Assembly: GCA_003427395.1 (NCBI GenBank)
Contig: BFEA01000065.1
Location: 3,691,194 to 3,755,193 of the forward strand
Source of the DNA: Chara braunii
Lineage: Eukaryota > Streptophyta > Charophyceae > Charales > Characeae
Direction: 5' to 3'
Length of the DNA: 64,000 bases
In this document: piece after piece, positions 33,023 through 44,692 of the stretch
Position numbering within the stretch: the first letter of the stretch is position 1
How the letters are laid out: every line of letters begins with the position of its first letter
Translations under genes and position numbers: made by a program
Notes under the pieces: generated by a model
What the model saw: only the letters and a program-made list of their open reading frames with translations
Told to the model about the DNA's origin: nothing
The model's database searches: none

Positions 33023-35604
33023 ATGATGGAAGAGGACGGTGAAGGGAGGGTGGGAGGGGCTTTCCCCCCCCAGCCACAACCCCAGACAAACTTTTGGGAA
33101 GTAGAAGAAACGACGAGGCAGGCAATTGGACAGTGTTATGATGAAAGTCTCTGTCAAATAGTTCAAAATATGGGAGAAGTGGTGATTGATGAGAGGGGAA
33201 AACGCTTTAAGGTGAATGAGGCGTACGACGCAATCAAGGAAACTTGGCTGAAAGAAAGGACTGTTATCTTCATCTTTCAAGATGAGGCGAGGGACCTCTC
33301 GAGGAGCGTAAAGGAAGATCTAGTGAGAGCCTATGAGGATGGTTGGTTTGCCAGACGCCTCTTCAATCCAGAAATCCGGAGAGGGAGGATAAAATTTGAA
33401 GGGCCGAACGTCCTATAGTATGTAGCGAAAGCAGTGGAGGTGGTGAACTGGTTAGTCCAAAAAGGATCAATTGAGCTTTCGTTGGCCAACAAAGAGTACT
33501 CAGTGTTGCTGAAGCCTTGGATGACGAAGGCAGAAGTGAAGGAAGTTAGATTAAGAGATGTGGAGGTGAACTTTTGGATTATTGCACTGAGAGTGCCGTT
33601 GGACGCCCTATGCTATCTCCCGTCGGCAGCCGAGGGGTTGTTTGGAGGTCTCAAACACATGCACCCACCGGAAGTAGACAGGTCTATAAGCCTAGACTAA
33701 TGAATATTAAACTAGATATGGAGCCGCTGGCATGCTTCCGCGTAGAGGACACGCTTGTCATTGAATCCACTAAAGGGGAAATCTGGACTGTGGAGATCGC
33801 CACCCCGTACTCAGACTGGTGCAAGAAGTGCAGGTGGTACTTCTACACGGAAGAAAATTGCCCAAGGCGTGAGGCGGAGGGAAGAGCAAGGAGAACCTGG
33901 TCCAATTCGAGACTACCACCTCAAGCACCTAGGCCACAACAGCCGAACGGAGGGCCTGCAGCAGCTATTCCAGGAGGTGGTCAGGTGGCGTCCCAGGTGC
34001 AGTCAGCTTCAGCGGTCCCAGCCAGGCACTCACAGGCGGCATCCTTACCTCAGCGGCAACAGCAGACCCAGCCGGTGCAGCCATCTCCAGTGGTCCCTAT
34101 TCGACATCAAGTTCAGCACCCCCATCCAAGATACCCTCAGCTATTGGGTCAACAACCGAGGGTGCAGGTCTTCTACCAAGAGCCAGGCCAACCTGAGGGG
34201 GCTCCGTTGGCAGGGACAGCTGTCCAGGGAAGCGGTCTGGCTTGCTTTCCAATGCAAAATTTTGCTCTGGTACAGTCCCAAACTTGGGCCCATCAGATTG
34301 GTCCCCCCCCCTCAGGTAGCTCTCTATTGCCCTCTACAATGCTCCATCCCCCTAACTCACAGAGAACAAGACTTCACACACACCACTACCATCCCCCCCT
34401 GCCCCCCACTCACCAAGGTTACCACCTTATGTACTGCTACTCTGCACCTGGAGGTGGTGCAAATATCCAACAGGCAGTGGAATATGGACCGATGGGCCAG
34501 CCCACACTGACGGGTTACATCCAACAGGAGGGATACAATGCCCAACTGGTTCAGGACAATCATTGGCAAGAGGGGAGGGTTGGCGGTAGGATTCAGTCGG
34601 GGCAGAGACAGGGTTGCTCCCTGTCATGTAGAAGGGGAGGTCAACAGGGCAGTGGTAGGGCGGGGAACGGAGTAGAGAACAAACTAAGGCAGCGAGGAGA
34701 GACCCTTTTGGGTGCGGAAGGAGGCCTAGATGCAGAAGCCTCCCATCTCTCCTCCGACTCCAGGTCCAAAGTCATCATGGGAAGAAACCTCATCGGTGAT
34801 GACCCAACGTTAATAGGCTTAAGTTTCCTCCAGGCTGAGGGCTCATAATCATCAACAGGCAGCTCACCAGGCGCAAGAGCCAGAGGAGAAGCAGAATCGG
34901 ACACGACGAGCAAAAGGGGATACAGAAACCTGACAGGGCGACAGAATCTGGTGATGAGAAGCAGGTCCCAACACCCCGTAGAAAGGAGGATTGTTCCCCT
35001 GGTTTGTTCGACAGGAGGAGAAACCATCTTCTTCCTGGGGATGACCTACGAGGTGGGGAGACCATACCTGCCATCTACTCTTACCAGTAAGACGCCACTA
35101 CCTGGCGAAATCATCACCAAGACAAAGATGTTGTTCGGGGATAAGTTCCCAATCCGCATTGTCCCAAGATCAACGATGGCGAGTGTGGTAGTCCCGCTAG
35201 AAGAAAGAGTGTGAAAGTTTTACTTTCCGCTGATTGATGCCAGAATTGAAGCTCCAATAGCAGATAGGCTCACACAAGCGGGAGTACGATGGTTTAACCT
35301 GGAAGCAGTAATGGAAAGCAACTCCCATGAGTTGGATGCTATTGCCCTGGCTCCGCACATCTCGGCACTGGTCCTGCTGCTGTTGAACAACAGCCTGCCA
35401 GAGCAGCACAATCTGCATTCCAAGTTCCTTACAGATGCTCTAGTGGGTCCTTGGAGATCTCCTGCTCCATCGGGTAGGTCCCACAACTCAGACAGATTGA
35501 GCCCGATGCAGGGGTCCCTAGTGCAGGGGAATCAAAGGTGGGGCGACGAAACAGCTAACTCCCGTATCCAAGAACAAGCGGGCACCGTGAACACAGATGG
35601 TTAA
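33023..35604 (+). pseudogene. LINE-C ORF1 (RNA-binding, CCHC-type)
   Basis: ATG at 33023. The frame continues through a TAG at 33416, shifts frame near 33690, then continues with TAA at 34846 and TGA at 35212 to a natural end at 35602-35604; about 860 codons. A zinc-knuckle position is seen at CKKCRWYFYTEENC (about 33817-33862), where the CX2CX4HX4C histidine is replaced by tyrosine. The part after it is rich in proline, glutamine and serine. ORF1 proteins of plant LINEs coat the element RNA. The family is inferred from position and knuckle spacing. Confidence 0.75.
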
Positions 35605-38600
35605 ACTGAAGATTGGAACATGGAACATTCGGGGTTTTGGGGATACTTCATGATGGGAGAAAAGGAAACGAGTGAAAACCTGGATGTTCCAACAAAAGAT
35701 CGACTGTTTATGCCTACAAGAGACGAAACTGTGTGAGGAGAAGCTACCGGAGCTGGCCAGCTGGTGGGACGGCTTACAAGTGTGGTCCCCAGCGCAAGGT
35801 ACACGGGGAGGGGTGGAGATTCTGGTGCATTGTAATCTGCAGTCTCAAGTGGTAGATTATGAGGCAGACCTGTGGGGTAAGTGGGCGTGGGTCAGATTCT
35901 GTACCGGTCAAGAAGACTGGGTTTTGATGACGATCTATGCTCCATCTGACCCGTCCTCAAGGGTGGAATTTTTTCAGAATATTCGGCCAATCATCCCAGA
36001 GTCAGACAACCTCATCATCACCGGTGACTGGAACCTGTCACTTGACGAGGCAATGTGCACAGACTCGCGGTTAGCAGGGAGGAGAGACACGACAAATCTG
36101 TCAAACCTGATTCGAGCGCTAGATCTAACGGACCCGTTTCGGTCCCTGAACCCGGAGGACCTGAAATACACCTGGTTCTCAAATACCAAAAAGGAGAGCG
36201 GAGAAGAAACGAGGAGGAGACTGGATTACTTCTTGGTGAGCAGGAATATGGTACAGGGGGTGACACAGGTTAAGCAGATGCAGCACCTGATGTCGGACCA
36301 TAAGTCGGTGGTAGCGGACCTGGTGATGAATCAGGCTATGGAGAGAGGGAGGGGATATTTCAAGTTAAACTCCCAGAATCTAGAAGTCCTAGGGGTGAGG
36401 GAATGGGTTTGTGATCAGATGGAGGCTTGGCAGTCGACTAAAGAGTCCTTCTCATCGGGAGCAGAGTGGTATGACGGGGGGGTGGCCATCATTTCAGGCA
36501 TGTTAAATGTCTGCTCGAGGCTTTTGGCACAGGGCTGCAACCGGGAAGAAGATCGTTGTTGGAGGGCAGTGGAAGAGGCAGAGAGGAGGTTAGAGGAGCA
36601 TCCGATCTCATAACTAGTTTGGGCGGTAGAGAGAGAGAGAAGGTTGTCTTAGTGGAACAAGATCCAGTTGGAGAAGCAGGAAAGGTGGGAGGAGAGATTG
36701 AGGGTGAAAGGAATCATAGTCCAAGACAAATTAAATAAAGAAACTTTTAAGAGACTGTTGCCCAACTCTTCCTTTCACCAGGTGGTCCAATTGGACCACC
36801 CGTTTAACTCATCAACACCTCCTGCTACCGTCCCAACGAGTATTTTGGAATATGCTAGAGTGTACTACGCGGATATCTTAACGACCAGAAGGGAAGAGGA
36901 CACCCTCGACACGGATCTCTTAGGGGAGATAGATATGTGGCAAGACACTGCGGTAGCCTTGACGCCAATGCAGAGGTTAGCCTTAGACAGGCTAATCATG
37001 TGTGAGGAAGTACAACAGACCCTGAAAGAGATGGCGCCCGGGAAGTGCCCAGGGAGGCATGGGCTGACAGTTGAATTTTACCGGGCCTGTTGGGACACAA
37101 TGGGGCCAGCGCTAGTAGAAGTGTTCAACAGTGTACTAGAGCAGGGCTACCTGAGGGAATGCGTGACACATGGGGTTGTCTCTACTATGTTCAAGAAAGG
37201 TGATAAGGCCAATTTCCGAAACTATCGACCGATTTCAGTCCTCAACGTTAGTTACAAGATTTTGGCAAAGACACTTGCGCTGAGACTGGGAAAAGTTTTG
37301 CCAGACCTAGTGGGTAGAGACCAGGGGGCATTTGTTTAGGGAAGGTCGATTTTTGCAAATATAGTGACTGCCATTGAGTGCATAGAAGAGATACAGGAGG
37401 AGAACATGGACATGGCCATTCTGCTGTTGGACATGAAGAAGGCCTACGACCGGGTTGGCTGGTCCTTTGTCCTCACGACCATAAGAAAGATGGGGTTTGG
37501 CCAAGGCTTTTGCCGTTGGGTGATTGCGATGTACACACGAGCAACCTCCTCGGTGCAGATAAATGGTCATTTGTCCCGCTCCTTCGCTCTGACGAGATCG
37601 CTGAGGCAAGGCTGTCCCCTGGCCCCACAGTTGTTTGTGCTGCAGCTAGAGGTTCCCCTGAACCGGATTCGAAATCACCCACATTCGAGGGCTACAGGTT
37701 TCAGAGGACAAGGAATGTCGATCGAAAGCCCTGGCAGACGACCTCTTCATCGTGTCGGAGAACTCAGCGACATCCTTGGGAGCAATTAAGGAAGTTTTGA
37801 TGGAATATTCACAGTTGTCGGAAGCAACAGTTAACTGGAACAAGTCAACCTATCTGCTACCAACTGGCTGCATACTACAGGTAGAGTAGGGTATGCAGCG
37901 AGTAGACCCAAACAAAGGGGAGCGCTTCCTGGGAGTCCTAGTGAGCACGCAGGCGATGGGGGCGGTGCGAGGGTCCCTGATTCACCAACGAGTGGAAGCA
38001 AGACTTGGTGGCTGGGGTACAGCGGGACGCCTATCCCTATTTGGTAGGGCCGAGGTCATCAATGTTGCCCTGTTCTCGATCATCTGGTTTGTTGGGAAAG
38101 TCAGAGAGATCATCGGCCCAACACTCTCCAGTATCAAAAGATCAGCTGCAAGATTTCTTTGGAATCCTATAGCGAAGAAAGAGGAGGGATTCTTGACAAA
38201 AGTGGCATGGGAGTTAGTATCGTTCCCTAAGGAAAAATGTGGCCTGGGTTTGCTGGACCCAGAGATGAGGAACCAAGCCCCACTAAGGATGTGGTTGGCC
38301 AAAATAGCGCAGTCGGACGGTGAGGAAGACTGGATTTTGATTGCTGATATAATTTTGATGAGAGAATGGCATTTGTCCAGACGGGAAGATGTGAGGGTCT
38401 GGTTTTTTGTGAACTCCATTATGAAGAAGCGACTGTCATCTAAGTTTTGGGAAGCAGTCAGAAGGGCATGGGTGAAACTCCTTCCAGAGGAAAGGACCCC
38501 CCCACAGACAAGGGAGGAAGTCCTCCAACAATGTCTTTTTGAGAATCCCCAGATGGTGGATGGAGAGGGCTCTCAGTTTTCAGCAGGAACAGAACCAGCA

Positions 38601-39836
38601 GCTTTTGGAAGGGCATGGATCAGAAGGGGCGTATCTAAGGTGGCCGACCTATGGTCTGTTCTGCTAGGAAGCTGGAAGCCCTTTGCGGAGATTCGTACCA
38701 AGCTTCAGGGTCTCAGGAGGACGGAAGAACACTGGAGGGAAATAATTGCGCGCATACCTGAACAATGGGGTCAGCTCTTAGGTCCTGAAGGCCTGGGTCC
38801 AGCGGGTACCTGGTACCAACCAGATCTAGCCGAGAGCGAAGAGGTGGTATGGAGACTGCAGGGATTGACACAGAGTGGGTTTAGAGAAGTCCAAAAGTGG
38901 AAGGTGGACATGCAGACTGGGGTGTTGCAACAGATAGGAAAGGAAGTAATCAGGCTATGGGAGAACCCCCAGCAAATCAGGGTAAGAGAGAACCCAAATG
39001 GAGAAGGGGAGATAGAGTCTGCAATTTGGATTGGGCAAACCCCGCTGAGGCTCCTCCGTATTGATCCAAGTGCCTGGAAGTGGGCTGGGAATGAACGAGA
39101 TCTGCTGGATTGGACGGTGGGAGAGTCATAAAGGCTGGCGGACCACAGGACGAGGTTCCCGGTAGAGGTAGCTATCAACAGATGGGGAACAGTCCTATCA
39201 AAAGATCTACACTCTAAGGAAGATAACTTCTTGAAACTGTGGAATGTCTTATTGGATCTGCCAGACAGGAAGAAGGCTAGCATCATGTGGATGCTGTCGT
39301 TACTAGTCACATTGTCGACAGTTTGGTTAAATGGGCGGGGAGCGATGGTTTCCATGGGATGCACTCGGTGTACATAGACTTTCGAGTCCACCACGCACCT
39401 CTGGTGGGACTGCCCGGCGTCGAAGAGAGTTTGGAATTGGTGGCCTTGCACTGGACTTAGATGGGTGGGCAGGAGATAGATTGGGATGAGAGATGGGTAT
39501 TGCTGGGTTTTGTCAAGGAGGAAGTGACAGGGAAGAGAGGCTGGGCGTATGTGGCCCAGGTGGTCAGAGCTTTTTTCTGCTTTGTCATCTGGGCAGACAG
39601 AAACATGTCCAGGTTCACAAGCAAACCTTTCTCAAATGTGGAAATAAAGAGATCAATTAAAATTTAAAACCCAATTGAGACGAATGATTTGGGTGGATTG
39701 GCGGAGGAGGGCGAAGTGCGGGAAGGCCCCAAGACGAGCTCTCTGGTGGTTCCTCAAGACATGGACAATAGGCCACAGTCTCGCAGGAGTTCACATGTCC
39801 AGAGGGTTGGTGATCTCCAAGTGGCTATGGGAGTAG
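35597..39836 (+). pseudogene. LINE-C ORF2: APE endonuclease, reverse transcriptase, zinc finger
   Basis: The ATG at 35597 overlaps the ORF1 stop by 8 nt. The APE-type endonuclease opens with KIGTWNIRGFG and continues CLQETK, TIYAPS, GDWN and a C-terminal SDHKSVV, the catalytic set of the family. RT blocks are GKCPGRHGLTVEFYRACW, RNYRPISVLN, LLLDMKKAYDRVGW, RQGCPLAP and, after a frameshift near 37690, ALADDLFIVSE with the ADD active site intact (about 37729-37745). A zinc-finger block (CTRC..ESTTHLWWDC) lies near 39370-39410. Damage: TGA 35651, TAA 36611, TAG 36650, TAG 37337, frameshift about 37690, TAG about 37887, TAA 39129, a stop inside the zinc finger, frameshifts near 39450 and 39660. 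It would nick DNA and copy element RNA if intact. Confidence 0.92.
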
Positions 39837-40378
39837 GGCACCTACCAAGTTGGAGGTGGAGAAGGACAGTCTGCAAAGCGATAATGTCTCTATATCACCA
39901 AGAGGCAGTTCGATGTTACCTTTTGGTTTGTTTTGGAGTTTTTGGTCTGGCACAGTGTTTCTTTTCTCCTGAACCAGGTGCACTTGGTTCAAGTCGGTGG
40001 CCGCGGTGGACCACAAAGGGCAGGTGAGGGTAGGAGAGTGCCAGGTTTGGCCAAACGTAACAGGTTCCTCTCGGTCGATTTGGGCCGAGGTCAGACCGAT
40101 TATTAGGACTGTGAAGTAGGATAGAATAGGTTTCTACTAGGTAGGACAGTCTCACTAGGCGAGGTAGAAATAGTTTCCTGTTGGTAGCGTTTAGTCAATT
40201 GAGTTTCATATGACACTTGCAAATTTGGGTTGGTGCAACGAAGACTGATTAGATGAGTTCGATTGAGCTAAACCGGCTGACGCTGCCGGGATAACTCCGG
40301 GTTGAATTGGGAGGTTCCCGGCCTCTTTTACATTGATTGAGAATGAGTTTATTAAAAAAAAAAAAAAAAAAAAAAAAA

Positions 40379-40513
40379 GGACAAAGGGGGAGGTACAAGT
40401 GAGAAAACAACCAAAGAAACGATTAGGAAAAAAGGGGAAGTACAAGTGAGAAGACAACCAGAGAAACGGGTAAGTATTTTGCGGGTAAGTATGGGCACTC
40501 TCCGACCACATGA
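40379..40513. repeat. 48-bp tandem duplication after LINE-C
   Basis: GTACAAGTGAGAAAACAACC at about 40391 recurs as GTACAAGTGAGAAGACAACC at about 40440, each followed by AGAAACG. Confidence 0.75.
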
Positions 40514-41071
40514 GGGCCTCGCCACACCACTTTTGGGGCCTCGCTGCACTACTCTCGAAATGTGCAAAACGAGAGTGAATCTTCCGCTAGAATATGGAAA
40601 GATACACCGACAATATTTTTGTCTTTTGCACATGTCGAGAGTAGTGCAGCGAGGCCCTTGAAAACTCTTTTTCAAGAGTACAGTTGCTGCATCGCCACAC
40701 AGCCTCTCTTGAAACTTGAGGCAATTAAGAGTTGTCAGAGTGGCAGCCTCTTGAAACCCTTTCAAGAGCGGCTGCTCTTGAAAGATTGGAAACCCCAGCC
40801 TGCCTGCAACTGGTGGCAATTTCAAGCGTCCTTGGCCGAACCCTTGAGGGAGTTACTGTATCTATTTTCAAGAGTTGTCAGGCCGTTATCCTGACGCCAT
40901 ACGAAAAAAACAAAGTTGTATGACTGTCGTTTTTCATCCTGTGTCCAATGGCATGGCCCTTTCGGGAGTGTTGTGTGGCGAGGGGCCGGAAACTCTTGAA
41001 AACCCTACTCTTGAGAAGGTCTGACAACTCTTGACATATTTCCCCGTTTCAAGAGTGGTGTGGCGAGGCCT
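40514..41071. mobile_element. CTCTTGAA-type TIR element, copy 1 (hosting a MITE)
   Basis: The ends GGGCCTCGCCACACCACTTT and its near inverse are flanked by a 3-bp duplication TGA (40511-40513 and 41072-41074). The interior contains many CTCTTGAA/TTCAAGAG words. A 122-bp GGGCCTCGC MITE (40536-40657) is inserted near the left end. It is the paralogue of the element split by the gypsy insertion at 42890-53095. Non-coding. Confidence 0.8.
40536..40657. mobile_element. GGGCCTCGC MITE, copy 3 (nested)
   Basis: 122 bp, ends GGGCCTCGCTGCACTACTCT and its exact inverse, with a 3-bp target duplication TTG (40533-40535 and 40658-40660). The interior has ATATGGAAAGATACAC, shared with copy 4 at 55126. Confidence 0.9.
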
Positions 41072-41134
41072 TGATTGATGGTGGTTTCTGATAGTTATCC
41101 GAGGTCGGTGTCAAGGGTTTTTTTCGGATAGTTA

Positions 41135-41939
41135 GGGCATACTCACACTGCGACCCCAAATCCGCAAACTTTCGGAAGAGCCAACATGCTTCGGGTCGGA
41201 CTGCTGTACCTTTTCGGATGGGACAAGGTCGCGGCAGTCTGGAGAAATGGGTATTTGAGGCCTCGTTCGACACTACTTGAAAATACTTGAGTTTCAAGGG
41301 CACCAGACAACACCTTGACAAAACCCTTGAGACGACCGTCCTTGAAACTGAACTGCTGACGACATTGCGGCAGGAACAGTGGTGATTGGTGGAAAATAGA
41401 AAAAAAGAAAAAGATAAAGTGGCCTCTCGAGGCACCCTTGGGATTTTTGTTGATTTGGCTGGGACGCACACTTGGCTGCGGGGATGTGGAAACAATTACC
41501 GATTTTGGGATTTTGGTTGATTTTGCTGGGACACACACTTGGCCGCGGGGATGTGAAAACAATTACCGATTTGAAGGATACGTCATTGGGGCAGGGTAGA
41601 ACGACGCTTCCTTGAAAAACAGCAAAGTCCAGTGGTGTAGAAGGAGGCCCTTGGTACTTTGCCGGTCACCCGGGGCCATCCGCAAATTGTGCAAGAACTT
41701 TTGTGAACAAATTCACACAAGTTGTGAAAGAATTCTCTCCAATTTTTAAAGAAAATGCGAAAAAAATAAATAGGGCATTTGCGGTCGCCTAAAGAGGACC
41801 GCAAATTCCCTTGCCCTGCGGCTTACAAATGGGCTCACACATAGTACACCTCATATTTGGTTTGGCAAATCTGTGGGACCGGCCCTCTACGCTTTCTTTT
41901 GGGGAATTCGGGATTATAGGTCCCAGTGTGAGTATGCCC
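41135..41939. mobile_element. GGGCATACTCACAC TIR element 2
   Basis: 805 bp with ends GGGCATACTCACACTG and its inverse; flanks are TTA (left) and TTTA (right), an imperfect 3-bp duplication. It contains a 67-bp tandem duplication (41440-41572) and a perfect 10-bp hairpin at 41777-41786 / 41797-41806. No transposase. Confidence 0.8.
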
Positions 41940-42179
41940 TTTAACTTATAACTTAGTGCAGCGGTGAAAAACTCTCCGATTTCGGAGAGTGAAAGAGTAG
42001 TGCAGCGAGACCCTATAAAGGAAAAACAACGGACAGGCCGGTCTGCAGATTGCAGATTGAAACTTACCCGGAACGCAGGACCTGGTTCCAACTGGTGCCA
42101 AGACCGGTGTCAAGCAGCCCTACAGTACGCCTGTGAAGTAGTAGAAGTAGTAGATTCCGAAGTAAAAGAAGAAGACTTA
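41940..42179. other. Non-coding spacer with a MITE-end remnant
   Basis: About 41957-42013 contains AGTGCAGCG, the small hairpin CTCTCCGATTTCGGAGAG and TAGTGCAGCGAGACCC, probably a collapsed GGGCCTCGC MITE. Nothing else is recognised. Confidence 0.5.
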
Positions 42180-42679
42180 GGGCATACTCACACGAGGATC
42201 AAAAGACCCTAAATCCCAAAATTTGGGTCACACTGGAGAGGGCCGCTACCCAAATGCCTCAAACGTTAACCCTTTTGTCAGCGGCCTGCGGGGCCGCGGG
42301 AGGACCCTTTTTGAGACCACCTCCAGAGGTGGTCTCAAATCACTTTTTTTTTTTTTTTTATGTTTGCGAATTGAAGAAAATCGCAGACGAAGAGGACCCC
42401 TGTCAAACAACTGAAAGTGCGACCATAAACATTTACATTGTAGCCAAGGCCCACGCATTATACTGCCGTGAGAGAAAAAAAAAAACAAATTTCATCTTTT
42501 TGTTTGGTCCTCCCCCGTGTGACCGGCGCACTTGCCCTGAGTGCAAAGTGTCAGGGTCGTGACTTCGTCTTTTCTGGATGAGGTCCGCCCATGTGACCAC
42601 ACGGGGACCAAATGCCTAAAAAAAAGCGAACCAAATGCCTCAAAGTTTTTCGACTTTTGGTCCCCGAGTGAGTATGCCC
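42180..42679. mobile_element. GGGCATACTCACAC TIR element 3
   Basis: 500 bp with ~28-bp imperfect TIRs (GGGCATACTCACACGAGG.. and GGGCATACTCACTCGGGG..) and a perfect TTA duplication (42177-42179 and 42680-42682), the classical PIF/Harbinger target. The internal hairpin has 13-bp perfect arms at 42310-42322 and 42327-42339. Confidence 0.88.
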
Positions 42680-42889
42680 TTAGTGTGATAGTAGGGAGAG
42701 TATCGTAGAATCTGATAGGTATGTAGTAGGGTGTAGGTAGTAACCAGAAGTAGGAACGAAGCAGTAAGAGCAAATTGAATCTAAATTTGTGACAAGACAA
42801 GACATGGATCAACCAGCTTAGGACCTCGCCACATCACTCTGGAAAACTCATTTTCAAGAGTACATTTGCTGCCCTGCGTGGCCACACAG

Positions 42890-43197
42890 TGTGGCGGACC
42901 CACCGGGTGAGGTGCTTCGCCTGGGATAGAGATGGAGATGGAGGATGAGGGTGGAGCAAGATAGCACAGCGCAGCTCCCACACAGACTCCAACGTACGTA
43001 CTCCAAACTTTGTGAATGTAGAATGGCCCAAAGTACAGACTCTGGTTGGGGTATACCCCAGCGGACTGACTGGACTGGACTGTACTGGCTGGTACCGACA
43101 GAGGTGCCGGCCTGGACTGGACTGCCCCGAATACAATGCAGGCCTGTGAGAACATGCCAAGGGCCTGGTCTCACAGGCCAACCAGAGGTCCGCTACA
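42890..43197 (-). repeat. 3' LTR of gypsy-1
   Basis: 308 bp, TG..CA ends on the minus strand. Against the 5' LTR I counted about 22 substitutions over ~277 aligned bases, mostly transitions, plus a 31-bp extra segment near 43148-43178 whose edges form an inverted repeat (GGCCTGTGAGA and inverse). Confidence 0.93.
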
Positions 43198-44692
43198 CGA
43201 TCCTCGACCTATGATGGATCGCCTAGATGCAAGCACGCTTCCACCAAGAAGCGGAACTCTACCAAAGAAAAAGAAAAACCGAGTGATCTAGGATGCGGAG
43301 CAAGCTCCATGCCGAGTCCATGCGATGCAAACTAGGATAAAAAATGTCACCAAAAAACAGCAATGTCACAGCTAACAGCCTAAGTGAAAGCAGAAGCAAC
43401 TAACTAGCATACATGTCATAGGAAAGCAAAAAGTAATGACAACTAAATCCTAGAATGTTGGAGGAAGTAGCCTCAGTCTGGAAACAACTGACTAGTGTAT
43501 AAGTCCTAAGAACAACAAAAGCAGAAACAACTAAATCCTAGAAATGTTAGAGGCAGTAACCTTAGTCTGAGAGCAACAAAGCAACAACAAGACGACCATA
43601 TGTCACAAGAGGAGTGTGTCGCAAGCCACAGGGTGGGATGGTCTCTGAGGGTGGTTAATGCAGCCTAGGGGTCGATAAACTCCTAAGGGCATCCGCACGT
43701 AATGACAAGGAGACACATGTCATCAGGCTCAATGAGGGTAGGGAACTGGGAGCGAATAGAACCAATGACCCTAACAGATAAACCATCTCAACGGGTAATG
43801 CTCGACTAAAGGGGTGACCGCTATGTAGGGTCGACCTGACTCGACCATGCAAGGGAATCAGGGAGCCTGGCTGTGTAGCACACCGAACATGTTCGGAGCT
43901 TTTCCGAACGTCCGAATATGTTCGGGTGTTCGGCTGAACGCCACCCGAATGTGTTTGGCCGAACATATTTAAAAAAAAAAAAAANNNNNNNNNNNNNNNN
44001 NNNNNNNNNNNNNNNNNNNNNNNNNNNNNNNNNNNNNNNNNNNNNNNNNNNNNNNNNNNNNNNNNNNNNNNNNNNNNNNNNNNNNNNNNNNNNNNNNNNN
44101 NNNNNNNNNNNNNNNNNNNNNNNNNNNNNNNNNNNNNNNNNNNNNNNNNNNNNNNNNNNNNNNNNNNNNNNNNNNNNNNNNNNNNNNNNNNNNNNNNNNN
44201 NNNNNNNNNNNNNNNNNNNNNNNNNNNNNNNNNNNNNNNNNNNNNNNNNNNNNNNNNNNNNNNNNNNNNNNNNNNNNNNNNNNNNNNNNNNNNNNNNNNN
44301 NNNNNNNNNNNNNNNNNNNNNNNNNNNNNNNNNNNNNNNNNNNNNNNNNNNNNNNNNNNGTGATGGGTAAGGGAATCATGCAAATGACTCCTAAAGTGAG
44401 GGAAGTCGGAGCTAAACCCGTAAGCTGGGAAGCCAGGGCAACGCTACGGTCCCGATGCCTATGAGTATACCAAGGGAGAGCCCAACTCAGAGGAACCCGG
44501 CGAAGGGAAATCATCATGCGACACAACCAGGGGCCTGTACAGGGTAAGGTGGTAGGAAAGTGACGACATCTGAAGTAGGCAGAGATGATCGAAAGGAAAA
44601 CCATGACATCGAGTGCATTGTGGACGCTCAGAAGCATCCGACTGCTGCTGAAGGTTTGCCTCAGATGGAGCAGGCTCGACTTAAGCGGTCTC
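43198..44692 (-). other. 3' non-coding part of gypsy-1, with gap
   Basis: Between chromodomain and 3' LTR. The polypurine tract next to the LTR is poorly preserved. 43875-43984 is a foreign repeat (CCGAACATGTTCGGAGC..) ending in an A-run just before the gap; its inverse is at about 5008-5041. 43985-44359 is 375 N. Confidence 0.7.
43985..44359. other. Assembly gap, 375 N
   Basis: Unknown sequence inside gypsy-1, starting at an A-run at the end of an inserted repeat. Confidence 0.99.

Larger units (their letters stand above)
32308..40378 (+). mobile_element. LINE-C, apparently near full-length two-ORF LINE
   Basis: A ~0.7-kb leader, ORF1 (33023-35604), overlapping ORF2 (35597-39836), a ~0.5-kb 3' UTR ending in the family tail motif CTGCCGGGATAACTCCGGGT (about 40283-40303) and a 29-nt A-run (40350-40378). 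About 8 kb in all. Both ORFs carry nonsense and frameshift mutations, so this copy is inactive. Plant L1-like LINEs have this ORF1 / endonuclease-RT organisation. Boundaries at the 5' side are approximate. Confidence 0.8.

Noticed and set aside
42890-43197. Isolated TIR (DNA transposon) interpretation of GTGTGGCGGACC..GGTCCGCTACAC
   Set aside because: The second direct copy, the PBS next to it, the 5-bp duplication and the pol genes between them show these are LTRs.
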